Shown: piece by piece, positions 52,031 through 61,548 of the stretch
Position numbering within the stretch: the first letter of the stretch is position 1
Layout: each line of letters starts with the position of its first letter
Assembly (NCBI GenBank): GCA_934622035.1
Contig: CAKTVG010000006.1
Span: forward strand, 50,626 to 114,625
Source: an uncultured Oscillospiraceae bacterium
GTDB lineage: Bacteria > Bacillota > Clostridia > Oscillospirales > Oscillospiraceae
Length of the DNA stretch: 64,000 nt
Reading direction: 5' to 3'
Position numbers and translations under genes: made by a program
The notes under the pieces: generated by a model
Told to the model about the DNA's origin: nothing
The model's input: the letters and a program-made list of their open reading frames with translations, nothing else
Databases searched by the model: none

Positions 52031-53899
52031 CTATTTTTCAATCCAGACCGGGGCTGTTGCGGCAAATTTTCCGTTCTTCAGTCGAACTTTCAGGAAACAG
52101 TAGGGCCCGGGCTCTGTAACGGAAAGGCTGAGTTTTGCTTCATATCCCGTCAGAAAGTGGGTGTAGAGGACGCTTCCACCCTCACCGATAATCTCCACGC
52201 GCTCCAATTCGGCGTCGGCATCAAGATTCTGCGCTGCGATGTCAAATATAACCTTCTCCGTCTTTGGAATCGTTGCACCCATCAGATGCCCATTCGCACA
52301 GAAAAGAACGCGTAGCCGTCTGGCGCTGGAATAGTAGGTTCGGTGCCGTCTGATAGCGTCATAAAAGTCCGCCTTGGTCAGCCGTCTGACGACCACGCCG
52401 GTACGTATGTCGTTCTCCGTGCCCCAATCCTCGTGGTGATTATCCTGGCTGCCAACCGGGCTGACGTGCCAGCCCTGATCGAGCGCATGGATATAGTACA
52501 TCAGACATTTTTCTTCGGGCACCTCAATGCTGTTGATCTCGATAGTGTACATGACCTTGTCCAGCTCCACATCATACGGCTCAAACATATCCAGATGCCG
52601 GTTTCCGCACGACCATGGATGGTTCCACTGATTTATCACGCGCGGAAACCGCTTGAGCGTCCGATAATACTCCGCCGTGTCGTTGTACTTCACCTCGTAG
52701 GGATTCAGGAAGAAGTCCGCGCCGTAAATATTCATATGACCGAACTGGTTATACCACGTCGTTTCCGAACCCATGAGGGCAAGGAATTTCCCCGGTTCGG
52801 TTTTTTCCTCTGCGAAGCGCTTCAGGTCACGCCACTTGCGGCTCAAGGTCGCATCGAAGGCATCGTCGAGCAGATTGCTGTGCTCAGTGATACCCAAAAA
52901 ATCCAGTCCGGCTCTGTATCTGGCATAGTCATAGGCATACGCCGGTGTCCTAACGCCGTCGGAAAAGCCGGTGTGACAGTGCAGATTTCCAAAAAACACC
53001 TGAAACGGACCGTCGGTCGGGACAGCCTCGTCTGCATGGTCGATTATCTCTGTGCGCAAAATCGGGCGCTTTTTAATACGCAGCCACAGAATGCCGAGCT
53101 TTTGCGGCGCATCAATTCGGGTAACGCACAGGTAGAGGTCGCGGATGCCGTAGTCTCCAGGCTCCAGATCGCAGGCAAGTTGCAGCCACGGCGTATACTG
53201 GCGGGTAACATTCATCGAGCCGATGCACCGCCCTTCTGGCGAGTCCAGCCGAACCTCGAGACAAACATACAGCGCTCTGTCTTTTTCTGCGAGATCGTAC
53301 ATTCCGCATAACTGATGGCTGCACAGCTCGCGCAGATCCACACCGTGAAAGGCAAGCCACGCATTGTTGTTACAGGAGAGCATGGTATCTACCCACCCCG
53401 GCTCCAACTCTCCGGTTTTTTCCGAAAGGAATCCCTCCTGCCGGGCGCACTCGACCACGCGCACGCGTGCTTCCGTAAGGGGCTTTCTCTCCGGTTCCGC
53501 ACAGGGTTCGCCGATGAGCGTCACATTTTGCAAGGAAACCACATCTCCCGAAGAGCAAAACGTAATCGTAATGCGAAGATAGCGAGCCTTGATCTCTACA
53601 GCATAGTACTCGCCCGCTGCGGGACATTCCCTATCGTCGGTCTTTTCGCATAGCTGCGTCCAGTTGATTCGATCGAGGCTGTAATCTATCGCGTAGCGGC
53701 AAAATTCACCCTGCGGTAGGCCGGTTTGCACGGTAACGGATTCAATCCTGCAGATGCTTCCGCAATCCATCATCCACCAGCGATAATAAGGAGCTGCTTT
53801 CCAGCAGCGCTCTGCGCCTGGTTTGAGCGCGTTTTGCGGCGCAAAGCCCTCCAGACTGCTCTGAGCACAGGCGGTTCCGATAATTTGTTTTCTTTCCAT
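52031..53899 (-). CDS. Discoidin/CBM-like plus PHP metallohydrolase (CehA/McbA-like)
   Basis: The 622-residue protein combines an F5/8-type-C-like beta-sandwich (about 1-130: RYAIDYSLDRINWTQL, RYLRITITF), a second beta domain (about 140-285) and a PHP metal-dependent phosphoesterase domain. The PHP domain begins GNLHCHTGFSDG (His307, His309), with LGITEHSN, NQWNHPW and GSQDNHHEDW as further metal-binding segments, as in CehA/McbA-type hydrolases. No signal peptide is seen. The stop is followed by only about 25 bases before the phage scar, with no terminator. As last gene of the GntR-AfuABC operon it may hydrolyse the imported phosphate ester. The substrate is inferred only. Confidence 0.78.
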   Translation of the reverse strand: MERKQIIGTACAQSSLEGFAPQNALKPGAERCWKAAPYYRWWMMDCGSICRIESVTVQTGLPQGEFCRYAIDYSLDRINWTQLCEKTDDRECPAAGEYYAVEIKARYLRITITFCSSGDVVSLQNVTLIGEPCAEPERKPLTEARVRVVECARQEGFLSEKTGELEPGWVDTMLSCNNNAWLAFHGVDLRELCSHQLCGMYDLAEKDRALYVCLEVRLDSPEGRCIGSMNVTRQYTPWLQLACDLEPGDYGIRDLYLCVTRIDAPQKLGILWLRIKKRPILRTEIIDHADEAVPTDGPFQVFFGNLHCHTGFSDGVRTPAYAYDYARYRAGLDFLGITEHSNLLDDAFDATLSRKWRDLKRFAEEKTEPGKFLALMGSETTWYNQFGHMNIYGADFFLNPYEVKYNDTAEYYRTLKRFPRVINQWNHPWSCGNRHLDMFEPYDVELDKVMYTIEINSIEVPEEKCLMYYIHALDQGWHVSPVGSQDNHHEDWGTENDIRTGVVVRRLTKADFYDAIRRHRTYYSSARRLRVLFCANGHLMGATIPKTEKVIFDIAAQNLDADAELERVEIIGEGGSVLYTHFLTGYEAKLSLSVTEPGPYCFLKVRLKNGKFAATAPVWIEK

Positions 53900-53909
53900 A
53901 TTGCTGCGC

Positions 53910-55022
53910 CTACTTTATGGTGATACTGCCGATTGCAACTCTCTCACCCGAGGCGCGGTCAAACAGACAAATCCCACTGCCAGAAAAATCGAATTGCACC
54001 GGTGCGTCCACGTCAAAATCAATCGCACCGAAAACCACCGAAGAAAGAAGCCGGCCGCCAATTGCAAGTTTCACCGTAGTTTCCATGCCCGCGGGCAGCG
54101 TGGAGTACGCGGTGGCGTGCACGCTGCCGGTGTCCGAAATGGGCAGCGCCTCAGGACGGACACCCACCACAACGTCTTCGCTCTGCAAATCGAATTTTTC
54201 TCCGGAGTGGTACTGCACTGAAATCCCGAGAAGCTCCAATTCGGCCTCATTTTCTCCGATGCGCTTTGCTTTGGCAGGAATCAAATTCATGGTAGGATTG
54301 CCAACAAAGTCTGCAACAAACAGATTCCGCGGCCTGCAGTAAACCGTGAGCGGCGGCTCATACTGCTGCAGGCGTCCCCTGTTCATCAGGCAGATTTTCG
54401 TGGCCAGCGTCATAGCCTCGAGCTGGTCATGCGTCACATAGAGGAAAGTCGCCTCCGTATCGGCATGAAGCCGCTTCAACTCCGTCCGCATCTCGCCGCG
54501 TAGCTTGGCATCAAGATTAGAAAGCGGCTCATCCATAAACAACACCTTGGGCGCAGGCGCCAGCGTGCGGGCAATAGCCACGCGCTGCTGCTGCCCACCG
54601 GAAAGCTCGGCAGGATAACGGTGCGCAAATTCCTCAATTTTCAGGAGCCGGAGCATCTCTTCCACACGTGCCTTGATATCGTTTTTCTTCCACTTCATAT
54701 TCTCAAGACCGAACGAAATATTCTGCCAGACCGTCATATGCGGCCACAGCGCATAATTCTGGAACAAAAATCCGATGTCGCGCTTTTGCGGCGGGAGGTT
54801 GATCCCGCGTGCAGAATCGAACACCACCTTGCCGCCAATGGTGATGGTTCCCTCCGTTGGCGTTTCCAAACCGGCGATCATACGCAGCGTGGTCGTCTTT
54901 CCGCAGCCGGAAGGGCCGAGTAACGTGATGAAATCCCGATCGACGACGGTCATGTTCAAATTATCAACAGCGACAAAGTCACCCCAGCGCTTTGTCACGT
55001 TTTTCAAAATAATTTCTGGCAT
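53910..55022 (-). CDS. ABC ATPase of AfuC/PotA type
   Basis: The 370-residue ATPase has Walker A GPSGCGKTT (about 36-44), the Q-loop FLFQNYALWPH, signature LSGGQQQR, Walker B VLFMDEPLSNLD and a C-terminal TOBE-like regulatory domain from about 240. It energises the two-domain permease upstream, whose gene ends 11 bases before it. This ATPase class also serves sugar importers, but its position ties it to the AfuB-type permease. Confidence 0.92.
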   Translation of the reverse strand: MPEIILKNVTKRWGDFVAVDNLNMTVVDRDFITLLGPSGCGKTTTLRMIAGLETPTEGTITIGGKVVFDSARGINLPPQKRDIGFLFQNYALWPHMTVWQNISFGLENMKWKKNDIKARVEEMLRLLKIEEFAHRYPAELSGGQQQRVAIARTLAPAPKVLFMDEPLSNLDAKLRGEMRTELKRLHADTEATFLYVTHDQLEAMTLATKICLMNRGRLQQYEPPLTVYCRPRNLFVADFVGNPTMNLIPAKAKRIGENEAELELLGISVQYHSGEKFDLQSEDVVVGVRPEALPISDTGSVHATAYSTLPAGMETTVKLAIGGRLLSSVVFGAIDFDVDAPVQFDFSGSGICLFDRASGERVAIGSITIK

Positions 55023-55033
55023 ATTACTCTCTC

Positions 55034-56878
55034 CTATCTTCCGCCGATCGGCGCGCCGCTGTCAACACCCTTGGCAATCGATGCGCCGGTCAATTTGCTG
55101 GACAACCCGTTTACGATCAGCACAATAACGATGATCAACAACGTGATTGCGCTGGCATATTGTTCATACCCTGTCTGGTTGAATGCAAGCAGCATCGTCG
55201 TCAGCAAATAATTGCTATTGGCGACCAGCAGCGCAAACAGATCGACCTCTCTCATGGCTGCCACAAAAGGCAGCAGATAACCGGACATGATGCTCGTTTT
55301 CTGAATAGGGATCAGAATGCGAATCAGGCGCTTCCACCACGGAACGCCGACGATTACCGCCGCCTCTTCGATCTCCGGTGAGATCTGAAGCATAGAATTG
55401 ATTGCGCCTCGCGAGGCCATAGGGAGGTACTTGATGCCGCCGACAATTACCAGAAGCATAAAGGTATTATATAGGAAGGAAAACGCTTCCGTGGACGCCG
55501 CAGACAAATACAGCGTAGAAAAAGCAATGGTCGGAATCAAATACGGGAAAAATGCCATGCTTTCGACTGCGCGTGCCAGCTTAGTACCTCTCTGCTTGAC
55601 CGCCGCATAACCGATCAAAAGGCCACCAGTTCCGGAGAACACCGCGCAGCAGACTGACAGGAGCAGCAGCCGTCCCAGTGCGGAAAGGATGGTATTGTTG
55701 ACCAGAACGCCGCCGACCATGCCATTCTTATAGGCATCTAGATCGCGCCCAATCCAGAAATCCAGCGTGATATTCTGCACCGAGTAATTTCCCGGTACCA
55801 TGGTGATGGTCTGAAGCGCAAAGACAACCAGCGGCACGACAGAGAAGAAAATCACCAAAACCAGCAGTACCACCGTAATCGGCCGGTTTGCCCTTTTCAG
55901 ATCAACAAGAGAGATCTGGCCGGATTTTCCCGTGACGGTAGTGAAAGATTTCCGCTTACCGGTGTATTTCTGATTAATCCAGAGAATGAAGATACCGGCC
56001 GCGATCATCACAGTGGCGATGATATACGCCTGTCCGTTGTAGCCCGCACTCATCAGGGATTTCATCTTCGAAGCCAGCGTGTTAAATTTCACTGCGCCGC
56101 CCAAAAACACCGGCGCAGTATAGGACGAAAAGCCGCTGGAGAACACCAGAAGAAACGTGGACAGCATTGCTGGCATGACAATGGGCAGCGTGATTCTGCG
56201 AAGGATCTTGCCTCGGCTTGCCTTTAAGATCGTCGCGGATTCCTCCAGCGTCGCATCCATATTTTGTAGAATGCCGCCGATCAGAATATACGCAAAGGGC
56301 GCGAAATGCAGTCCCGTTACGATAATGCAGGGAAACAGGCCGTAAACAAACCACTGCGGCATACACACACCGAACAGCGACTCTACGATGCCAACATTTC
56401 CACCGCCCAGCTTGCTGTTGCGGAACAGGTTCAGCCAAAACAGCGCCAGCGTCCATGCGGGCATGATGTATGGAAACATAAACAGAGAGGTGATGATCTT
56501 TTTGCATTTCATATTGGAACGTGCCAGCAGCCATGCCACACTTCCGCCAATTCCAATGCCCAGAACAGCACCGCCGAAGCCAACCATGAAGGAATTGAGC
56601 AATGGCTTCCAAAAGGTTTCCTTTGACCATTCCCCTCCGCCGAACAGTTTTGTCCAGTGAAACAGGGTAAATTCGCCGCTTTTCAATCCGGTCAGCGTTT
56701 TCTCCACGCCGACGTGAACGACAAACATCTCCCGCAGAATCGACAGCAGCGGCACAAACGTCAAGCCCAACAGCGCAATACCGAAGATCAGCAGCATGAC
56801 GTTCGCGGGCTTTGAGAGGAACGTTTTTGCATGATTGATACGTCGTTCGGCTGAAAGGAATCTATGCTTTTTCCGCAT
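55034..56878 (-). CDS. Two-domain ABC permease, AfuB/FbpB type
   Basis: The 614-residue protein is a fused permease dimer with twelve helices. Two EAA loops are visible: EESATILKASRGKILRRITLP in the first half and EEAAVIVGVPWWKRLIRILIP in the second. Such fused permeases serve ferric-iron importers, the hexose-phosphate importer AfuABC and phosphonate importers. The neighbouring PHP hydrolase favours a phosphorylated organic substrate, but iron cannot be excluded. A hairpin separates it from the binding-protein gene. Confidence 0.88.
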   Translation of the reverse strand: MRKKHRFLSAERRINHAKTFLSKPANVMLLIFGIALLGLTFVPLLSILREMFVVHVGVEKTLTGLKSGEFTLFHWTKLFGGGEWSKETFWKPLLNSFMVGFGGAVLGIGIGGSVAWLLARSNMKCKKIITSLFMFPYIMPAWTLALFWLNLFRNSKLGGGNVGIVESLFGVCMPQWFVYGLFPCIIVTGLHFAPFAYILIGGILQNMDATLEESATILKASRGKILRRITLPIVMPAMLSTFLLVFSSGFSSYTAPVFLGGAVKFNTLASKMKSLMSAGYNGQAYIIATVMIAAGIFILWINQKYTGKRKSFTTVTGKSGQISLVDLKRANRPITVVLLVLVIFFSVVPLVVFALQTITMVPGNYSVQNITLDFWIGRDLDAYKNGMVGGVLVNNTILSALGRLLLLSVCCAVFSGTGGLLIGYAAVKQRGTKLARAVESMAFFPYLIPTIAFSTLYLSAASTEAFSFLYNTFMLLVIVGGIKYLPMASRGAINSMLQISPEIEEAAVIVGVPWWKRLIRILIPIQKTSIMSGYLLPFVAAMREVDLFALLVANSNYLLTTMLLAFNQTGYEQYASAITLLIIVIVLIVNGLSSKLTGASIAKGVDSGAPIGGR

Positions 56879-56918
56879 AGTCCGCCCTCCTTATCGCATA
56901 ATAGAGTGGTAAATAGCA

Positions 56919-56943
56919 ACGGGTCGGGAATGCCCCGACCCGT
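56919..56943 (-). terminator. Hairpin between binding protein and permease genes
   Basis: A perfect 10-bp GC-rich stem (56919-56928 with 56934-56943) stands in a 177-base gap inside the operon. No T-tract follows, so mRNA stabilisation or partial termination is more likely than a full stop. Confidence 0.55.
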
Positions 56944-57055
56944 ATGGTGTTCTGATTCAATCAGCTAGTGCGAAGGGCGGGGAAGCTTTTGTGTTAAACC
57001 GAAAATCGGGCAGAAAAGCTCCACCGTCCGTGCAGAGGATTGCTTCAGAGATTCT

Positions 57056-58312
57056 TTAGGAAAGTCGGACAGAAATAAACTCGTAGGCTTCGGGATACTT
57101 CTCCGCGACAACCACGCCGTCCTCGATAACCAGACAATTCAGCCAGTAACTGATTTCTCTGTCAAGGCCGGTCGCATCGGGCACCAACGCGATATCGACA
57201 TTGGGAGAGTAAACGCCCATGCTGTTCTCATTGTTCCACGCGGAGAAGCCCTCCTCGGAAAGCAGATAGTTGATGAACAGGCAGCAGGTGTAGGGCATGT
57301 CAGTGTCCTTGCAGATCTGCGCATAGGTCGCATACATAAAGCCGGAGAAGCCGGTCAGACCCTTGCCGTCGTTGGCCGCATAGGATGCCAGTTGGATATT
57401 GTCCTTGACAACGGAATCCGAACGCAGTTTGGAGAATACAAACAAGCCGACGTTGCCGGGCGCACCGGTGGACACACCTTCGGCAATGCCGCCATCCGCA
57501 GCATAGGTGAAGTTGCAGTTTGCAAGGAAGCCATCCAGGAATTCGTAGCCGGCGTTGGCATAGCCAGAGTCTGCGCTCCAGTCCTTGCCGTAGTATGCCT
57601 TGTAAGCCTCAGCCAGCTTTGCAGACCACTCGTCGCCGGTCAACATAACAAGGAAGTTCATACCGACAGGTTCATTTGCGGGATCCTTGAAGAAAATCTT
57701 ATCCGCATAGGCTTCTTCGGTCAACTGCCAGACATTGTTCAGTCCGATGTCGCCGCCAGTGCTGTTGTAGATAAAAATTTTCTGGCAGAACAGGATAACG
57801 CAGGGATCCCAGTATTCTTCGGCAACGCTTGCCTTATACATTTCCGGGAAGTAGTTCAGCAGCAGGCCCTCGGAGATCAACTCGTTTTCCATGCGGTAGG
57901 AATTTTGCAGCAGCGCCATGTCGGCACCCTCGGCAGCGGTGCCGATCTCTGTGCTCAGCTTGGTGAACATATCTGCCTCGCCGACAGAGGAATAAGCGCC
58001 GTTCACGTCGGGATACTTCTCAAGGAAGTTGTTCATCGCCGTTTCGCACAGGCTGGTAGTGGAGTAGACCATCATCGTGCCGGATTCGGCCTTAGCCAGC
58101 TCGTAAAGCTCCTCGTTGCTCAGCGTAGCAGCATAAGCCAGCTTTTCCTCGGTAGTGGTAGGGAGTGTCCCGGATGCAGTGGGTTCCGAAACCGCATTGG
58201 AAGATGCAGGCTCACTTCCGGAGGGAGAAACAGGTTCCTCTGCGTCGTTGCAGCCTCCGAACAAAGCAACCATCATCACAAGTGCCAAAATCAGTGCCAG
58301 TGTTTTTTTCAT
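57056..58312 (-). CDS. ABC substrate-binding lipoprotein, AfuA type
   Basis: The 418-residue lipoprotein has a signal with FGGC lipobox, a Ser/Pro/Glu linker and an iron/hexose-phosphate-type (family 13) binding fold: AKAESGTMMVYSTTSLCETA, PDVNGAYSSVGEADMFTKL. I take the ATG at 58312 (MKKTLALILA), preceded by AGAAAGGAAG. The longest frame adds 23 residues that do not look like a signal. It follows the GntR gene by 78 bases. The fold alone does not separate iron, phosphonate and sugar-phosphate binders. Confidence 0.88.
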   Translation of the reverse strand: MKKTLALILALVMMVALFGGCNDAEEPVSPSGSEPASSNAVSEPTASGTLPTTTEEKLAYAATLSNEELYELAKAESGTMMVYSTTSLCETAMNNFLEKYPDVNGAYSSVGEADMFTKLSTEIGTAAEGADMALLQNSYRMENELISEGLLLNYFPEMYKASVAEEYWDPCVILFCQKIFIYNSTGGDIGLNNVWQLTEEAYADKIFFKDPANEPVGMNFLVMLTGDEWSAKLAEAYKAYYGKDWSADSGYANAGYEFLDGFLANCNFTYAADGGIAEGVSTGAPGNVGLFVFSKLRSDSVVKDNIQLASYAANDGKGLTGFSGFMYATYAQICKDTDMPYTCCLFINYLLSEEGFSAWNNENSMGVYSPNVDIALVPDATGLDREISYWLNCLVIEDGVVVAEKYPEAYEFISVRLS

Positions 58313-58390
58313 TTTCTTCTTCCTTTCTATTCTATTTTTACATATTGCATACGGCCTTCTTTGTCGCGCCGCAAATGCCAAACCTGAAAG

Positions 58391-59122
58391 TTAGCGCTGC
58401 CGAATGGTGTGATGGAAATTATAGCGCTGTCCGTAAACATAGCTCTTGCAGTATTCCACACACTTTTCACGGGCAAAGGTGTATCTCTTTACACGAAACA
58501 CGGCGCTTTTGTTCCGAATTCCCATCGCTGCGGCAACTTTATCCGGACAGATGACCGACTCGACACTCTCGTCGGCATATTCCGGAAACAGCTCGCTGCA
58601 TTTCTTCATGGTCGGATAAAGGCCGAACTGATCGATATCCTCCGCAGATGCGCCCATGAGATAACGCTCCGGCACGACGGATTCTTCATAGGCATATGCT
58701 TCGCCATTGATGGTTCTGACACGGGTGATGCAGACGACCTGCTCCTCCGCAGGAATTCTGAATGCACCCTGATAGAAATTACCGGGCTTTTCTTTGGCAA
58801 AGTCGACAATCGTAAATTTGGATTCCAGGCCCTTGGTTTCCAGTTCTTTTGACAAGCTGAAAACGCTCGACAGGGTATATTCCACGGTAGGCGCGGCAAC
58901 GAAGGTTCCCTTACCCTGCTTGCGGACAAGATAGTTGGCTTGCACCAGCTCCCGCAGCGCCTCGCGGACTGTAATCCTGCTGACTCCGTATTCGTCGCAA
59001 AGTTCCTTTTCGCTGGGGATCAACTGCCCCGGCAGCCACTCCTTGCTGGCAATCTTTTCGTAAAACTCTTTTTTTAGCTGATGTTGCAGCGTGTATGGCG
59101 AGTTCGCATCCAAAACAGCCAC
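58391..59122 (-). CDS. GntR-family regulator, HutC/UTRA type
   Basis: The 243-residue regulator has a winged helix (LIPSEKELCDEYGVSRITVREALRELV, about 34-60; split motif) and a C-terminal UTRA ligand-binding domain (about 85-240). HutC-type GntR proteins usually sense a substrate or intermediate of the operon they lead. It is first in the AfuABC-PHP operon. A TGTTATAACA palindrome sits just behind the -10 of its promoter. Confidence 0.92.
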   Translation of the reverse strand: MAVLDANSPYTLQHQLKKEFYEKIASKEWLPGQLIPSEKELCDEYGVSRITVREALRELVQANYLVRKQGKGTFVAAPTVEYTLSSVFSLSKELETKGLESKFTIVDFAKEKPGNFYQGAFRIPAEEQVVCITRVRTINGEAYAYEESVVPERYLMGASAEDIDQFGLYPTMKKCSELFPEYADESVESVICPDKVAAAMGIRNKSAVFRVKRYTFAREKCVEYCKSYVYGQRYNFHHTIRQR

Positions 59123-59135
59123 CCTCTTTCTAACT

Positions 59136-59176
59136 TGTTATAACATTATAATAACTTCATTTACAAACCCTGTCAA
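59136..59176 (-). promoter_or_regulatory. gntR promoter with palindromic operator
   Basis: On the minus strand TTGACA (59171-59176), 17 bases, TATTAT (59148-59153). The perfect palindrome TGTTATAACA (59136-59145) follows within a longer GTTAT-repeat segment, in the usual place for autorepression. Confidence 0.7.
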
Positions 59177-59269
59177 GCCCTTTTTATATTTTGAAAAAAG
59201 TTTTTGCACCCGCCACGCCTGCAGCGCCAAGCCTACAGTGCCTCGTAGCTTAAGCATTACAGATTTAAC

Positions 59270-59305
59270 AAGCGGCCGGCGATGCAAAAGCATCGCCGGC
59301 CGCTT
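59270..59305. terminator. Strong hairpin after mgtC
   Basis: A perfect 16-bp stem (59270-59285 with 59290-59305) and AAAA loop. It ends the antiporter-mgtC transcript about 40 bases after the mgtC stop. Confidence 0.75.
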
Positions 59306-59344
59306 CAGAAAGTTTCGGAGGGGTAGTTTTTTGACTAGCCGGTT

Positions 59345-60040
59345 TTATTCCTCATTGATGTGATAGATGTAGTCGAGCGAACGCAGTGCCTCGATGATCT
59401 CGCAGTGCGTCTTGTACTTTTTCAGCTCCGGACTGCAAATCGTGACCGACACGGAATACACGCTCAGACCCGAATTGACATAGGCCGGGTTGGACTCGAT
59501 GTCGTCAATGCGCATTCCCAGCCGCCGCAGCGTCGTGACGAAGTCCTGCAAATGGCTGCTGCTCGTCAGCTCCAGGTGGATCTCAAAGTGGTTCGAGCGG
59601 TTTTTCAGGTAGGTCTCAAAGGGCGGGAACCAGCGCAGACAGCACAGCAGCGCCGCAAAGCCCAGGATCGCCACCGTATACAGCCCCGCGCCCGAAGCCA
59701 GACCAATGGCCACGCACACCCACAGGCCGACCGAGGTCGTCAAGCCTTTGATCTGACTTTTGGAGCTGTACAGCACGGAATTAACGCTTAAAATCGCCGT
59801 TGCGATCACCGCCGCCGCCGAGATCAGATAGCGGCTGCCGAGGTAGACATCCAGCATCATGCAGATTGCCCCGGCGAGCGTCACAAGGATGAACGTGCGC
59901 AAGCCGGCGGCGTGACGTTTCTCCGAGCGTTCGCAGCCTGCGATTGCGCCAAGGAGCATCGCCAGCCCCAGCCGCAGCGCCACCGCGCCCGCCGTCAGCT
60001 CCTGAGACCATGCGCCGAGAATTCTTGCAATGGGATCCAT
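59345..60040 (-). CDS. MgtC/SapB family membrane protein
   Basis: The 231-residue protein has the MgtC membrane domain (LRLGLAMLLGAIAGCERSEK with the conserved acidic/Arg cluster, GLRTFILVTLAGA, about five helices to residue 145) and a C-terminal ACT-like domain (HFEIHLELTSSSHLQDFVTT). MgtC proteins are linked to growth at low magnesium and to membrane-potential control. A transport role is doubtful. It lies three bases after the CPA2 antiporter gene, which points to joint work in ion homeostasis. Confidence 0.9.
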   Translation of the reverse strand: MDPIARILGAWSQELTAGAVALRLGLAMLLGAIAGCERSEKRHAAGLRTFILVTLAGAICMMLDVYLGSRYLISAAAVIATAILSVNSVLYSSKSQIKGLTTSVGLWVCVAIGLASGAGLYTVAILGFAALLCCLRWFPPFETYLKNRSNHFEIHLELTSSSHLQDFVTTLRRLGMRIDDIESNPAYVNSGLSVYSVSVTICSPELKKYKTHCEIIEALRSLDYIYHINEE

Positions 60041-60043
60041 AAC

Positions 60044-61453
60044 TTACCTCCTCCCGGCCAAATGGCCGTGGTAAAAATTCTCCTGCTCACGCGCCGCGCG
60101 CGTGAAAGCCGCCTCCTCCTGCGAGGGCTGCGCATGCGCGGGCAGCTCCTGCTGGATCTTCTGGATGCGCTCAATGAGCAGCTCGACCTCGGATTTCTGC
60201 GGCTCATCGGGCGCAAGCGGCGCAACGTCCTCGAGTTTGTCGGAATAGGAATGCGATAAATAGAGCGACAATTTTGCCAATGCCGGGCCGACCAGCTCAT
60301 ATAAAACGCTCGAGGCCAGCACAATGGTCTGCAGGGCATCGCCCGTCGCGCCGCCCAGCGTCCGCGCTCCCAGCGCCGCAAGGCCGATGGCCACGCCCGC
60401 CTGCGGTGCAAGCGCCATGCCGAGGTAATTGCGCGTGGTTTTCGGCTTATGCACCAGCGCACAGCCCACAAACGCACCGACGTACTTGCCCGCCATACGC
60501 ACGAGGAAATACAACGCGCCGACGAGCAGCAAAGGTGTTCCGCCAATGCCGCCTGCGCCGTGCAGGAGCGTATCGAGCTTGAAATTCAGGCCGGAACGGA
60601 CGAAAAACAGCAGCAGGATCGGCGGACTGAAATAGTTGAGCTGGCTGAACAGGTCGGTGTCGTCCGTCAGATTCAGATAGACAATGCCCATGGACATACA
60701 GCCGAGCAGCGGCGAGACGTCCACCGTCGTGCAAATGCCGCAAAAAGCGAACAGCACCGCAACCGAAACGATCAGCCGGTTGTCACGTGAACGGTTGCCG
60801 AGCAGCAGCTTCAAAACGAGTCCGAACACGCCACCCAAGGCCAGCACCGCAAGGTTTGCAAGGATGGGCAGCGCGACCGTTTTAACGCTCACGCCCGCGC
60901 CCAGCGAGGCCAGCGCCAGCGAGATGGCCACACTGTAAGCCACGAGGCTGACGACGTCGTCCATTGCCACGACCTGCAGGAGCGTATCGACAAAGTCGCC
61001 GCGTGCGCCGAGCTGACGGATGGTCATCATGGTTGAGGCGGGCGCTGTGGCCGAGGCCAGCGCCGCCAGAACCGCCGAAAAGGCCAGATCCATGCGCAGG
61101 ATATAATAGGTTAAAATAAAAACGAAGGCCGATGCGATACAGGCTTCAAAAATCGTGATGACTGCCGCCTTGCCGCCGGTCTTTTTTAGTGTCGAAAAGC
61201 GGAAAAACTCGCCCACGCTGAAGGCGATAAAGGCCAGCGCAATGTCCGATAAAAAGTCCATGCCGTCGATGACCCTCTGCGGCACGAGGTCGAGGCAATA
61301 CGGCCCGATTAAAATCCCGCACAGTATATAAGCCGTCACGTTCGGCAGGTGCAGCTTCTTGGTCAGGCGCGTCATGGCAAAGCCGAGAAACAGCATCAGC
61401 GCCACGGAAATAATGACCTGCGAGGACTGCGGCAGCGTTTGAAAGAGCTTCAC
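60044..61453 (-). CDS. CPA2-family cation:proton antiporter
   Basis: The 469-residue membrane protein has about twelve helices of the Na+/H+ exchanger fold (NVTAYILCGILIGPYCLDLV, MDDVVSLVAYSVAISLALA, GMALAPQAGVAIGLAALGA). A cytoplasmic tail of about 75 residues (KLEDVAPLAPDEPQKSEV) lacks a TrkA-N domain. It should exchange Na+ or K+ for protons. It is transcribed divergently from the LysR regulator, which probably controls it, and together with mgtC. Confidence 0.9.
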   Translation of the reverse strand: MKLFQTLPQSSQVIISVALMLFLGFAMTRLTKKLHLPNVTAYILCGILIGPYCLDLVPQRVIDGMDFLSDIALAFIAFSVGEFFRFSTLKKTGGKAAVITIFEACIASAFVFILTYYILRMDLAFSAVLAALASATAPASTMMTIRQLGARGDFVDTLLQVVAMDDVVSLVAYSVAISLALASLGAGVSVKTVALPILANLAVLALGGVFGLVLKLLLGNRSRDNRLIVSVAVLFAFCGICTTVDVSPLLGCMSMGIVYLNLTDDTDLFSQLNYFSPPILLLFFVRSGLNFKLDTLLHGAGGIGGTPLLLVGALYFLVRMAGKYVGAFVGCALVHKPKTTRNYLGMALAPQAGVAIGLAALGARTLGGATGDALQTIVLASSVLYELVGPALAKLSLYLSHSYSDKLEDVAPLAPDEPQKSEVELLIERIQKIQQELPAHAQPSQEEAAFTRAAREQENFYHGHLAGRR

Positions 61454-61548
61454 ACGGCTTCCCCCCTTGCATTTTTGTTTTCTCTATGTTACGATAGAGC
61501 TGCCATAAATGCAAATCATAGTATTTAATGAATCCATAAAGAAACGGA

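Noticed and set aside
52004..52315. C-terminal extension of the phage distal-tail frame
   Set aside because: It is read antisense through the PHP gene and has no similarity to tail proteins.
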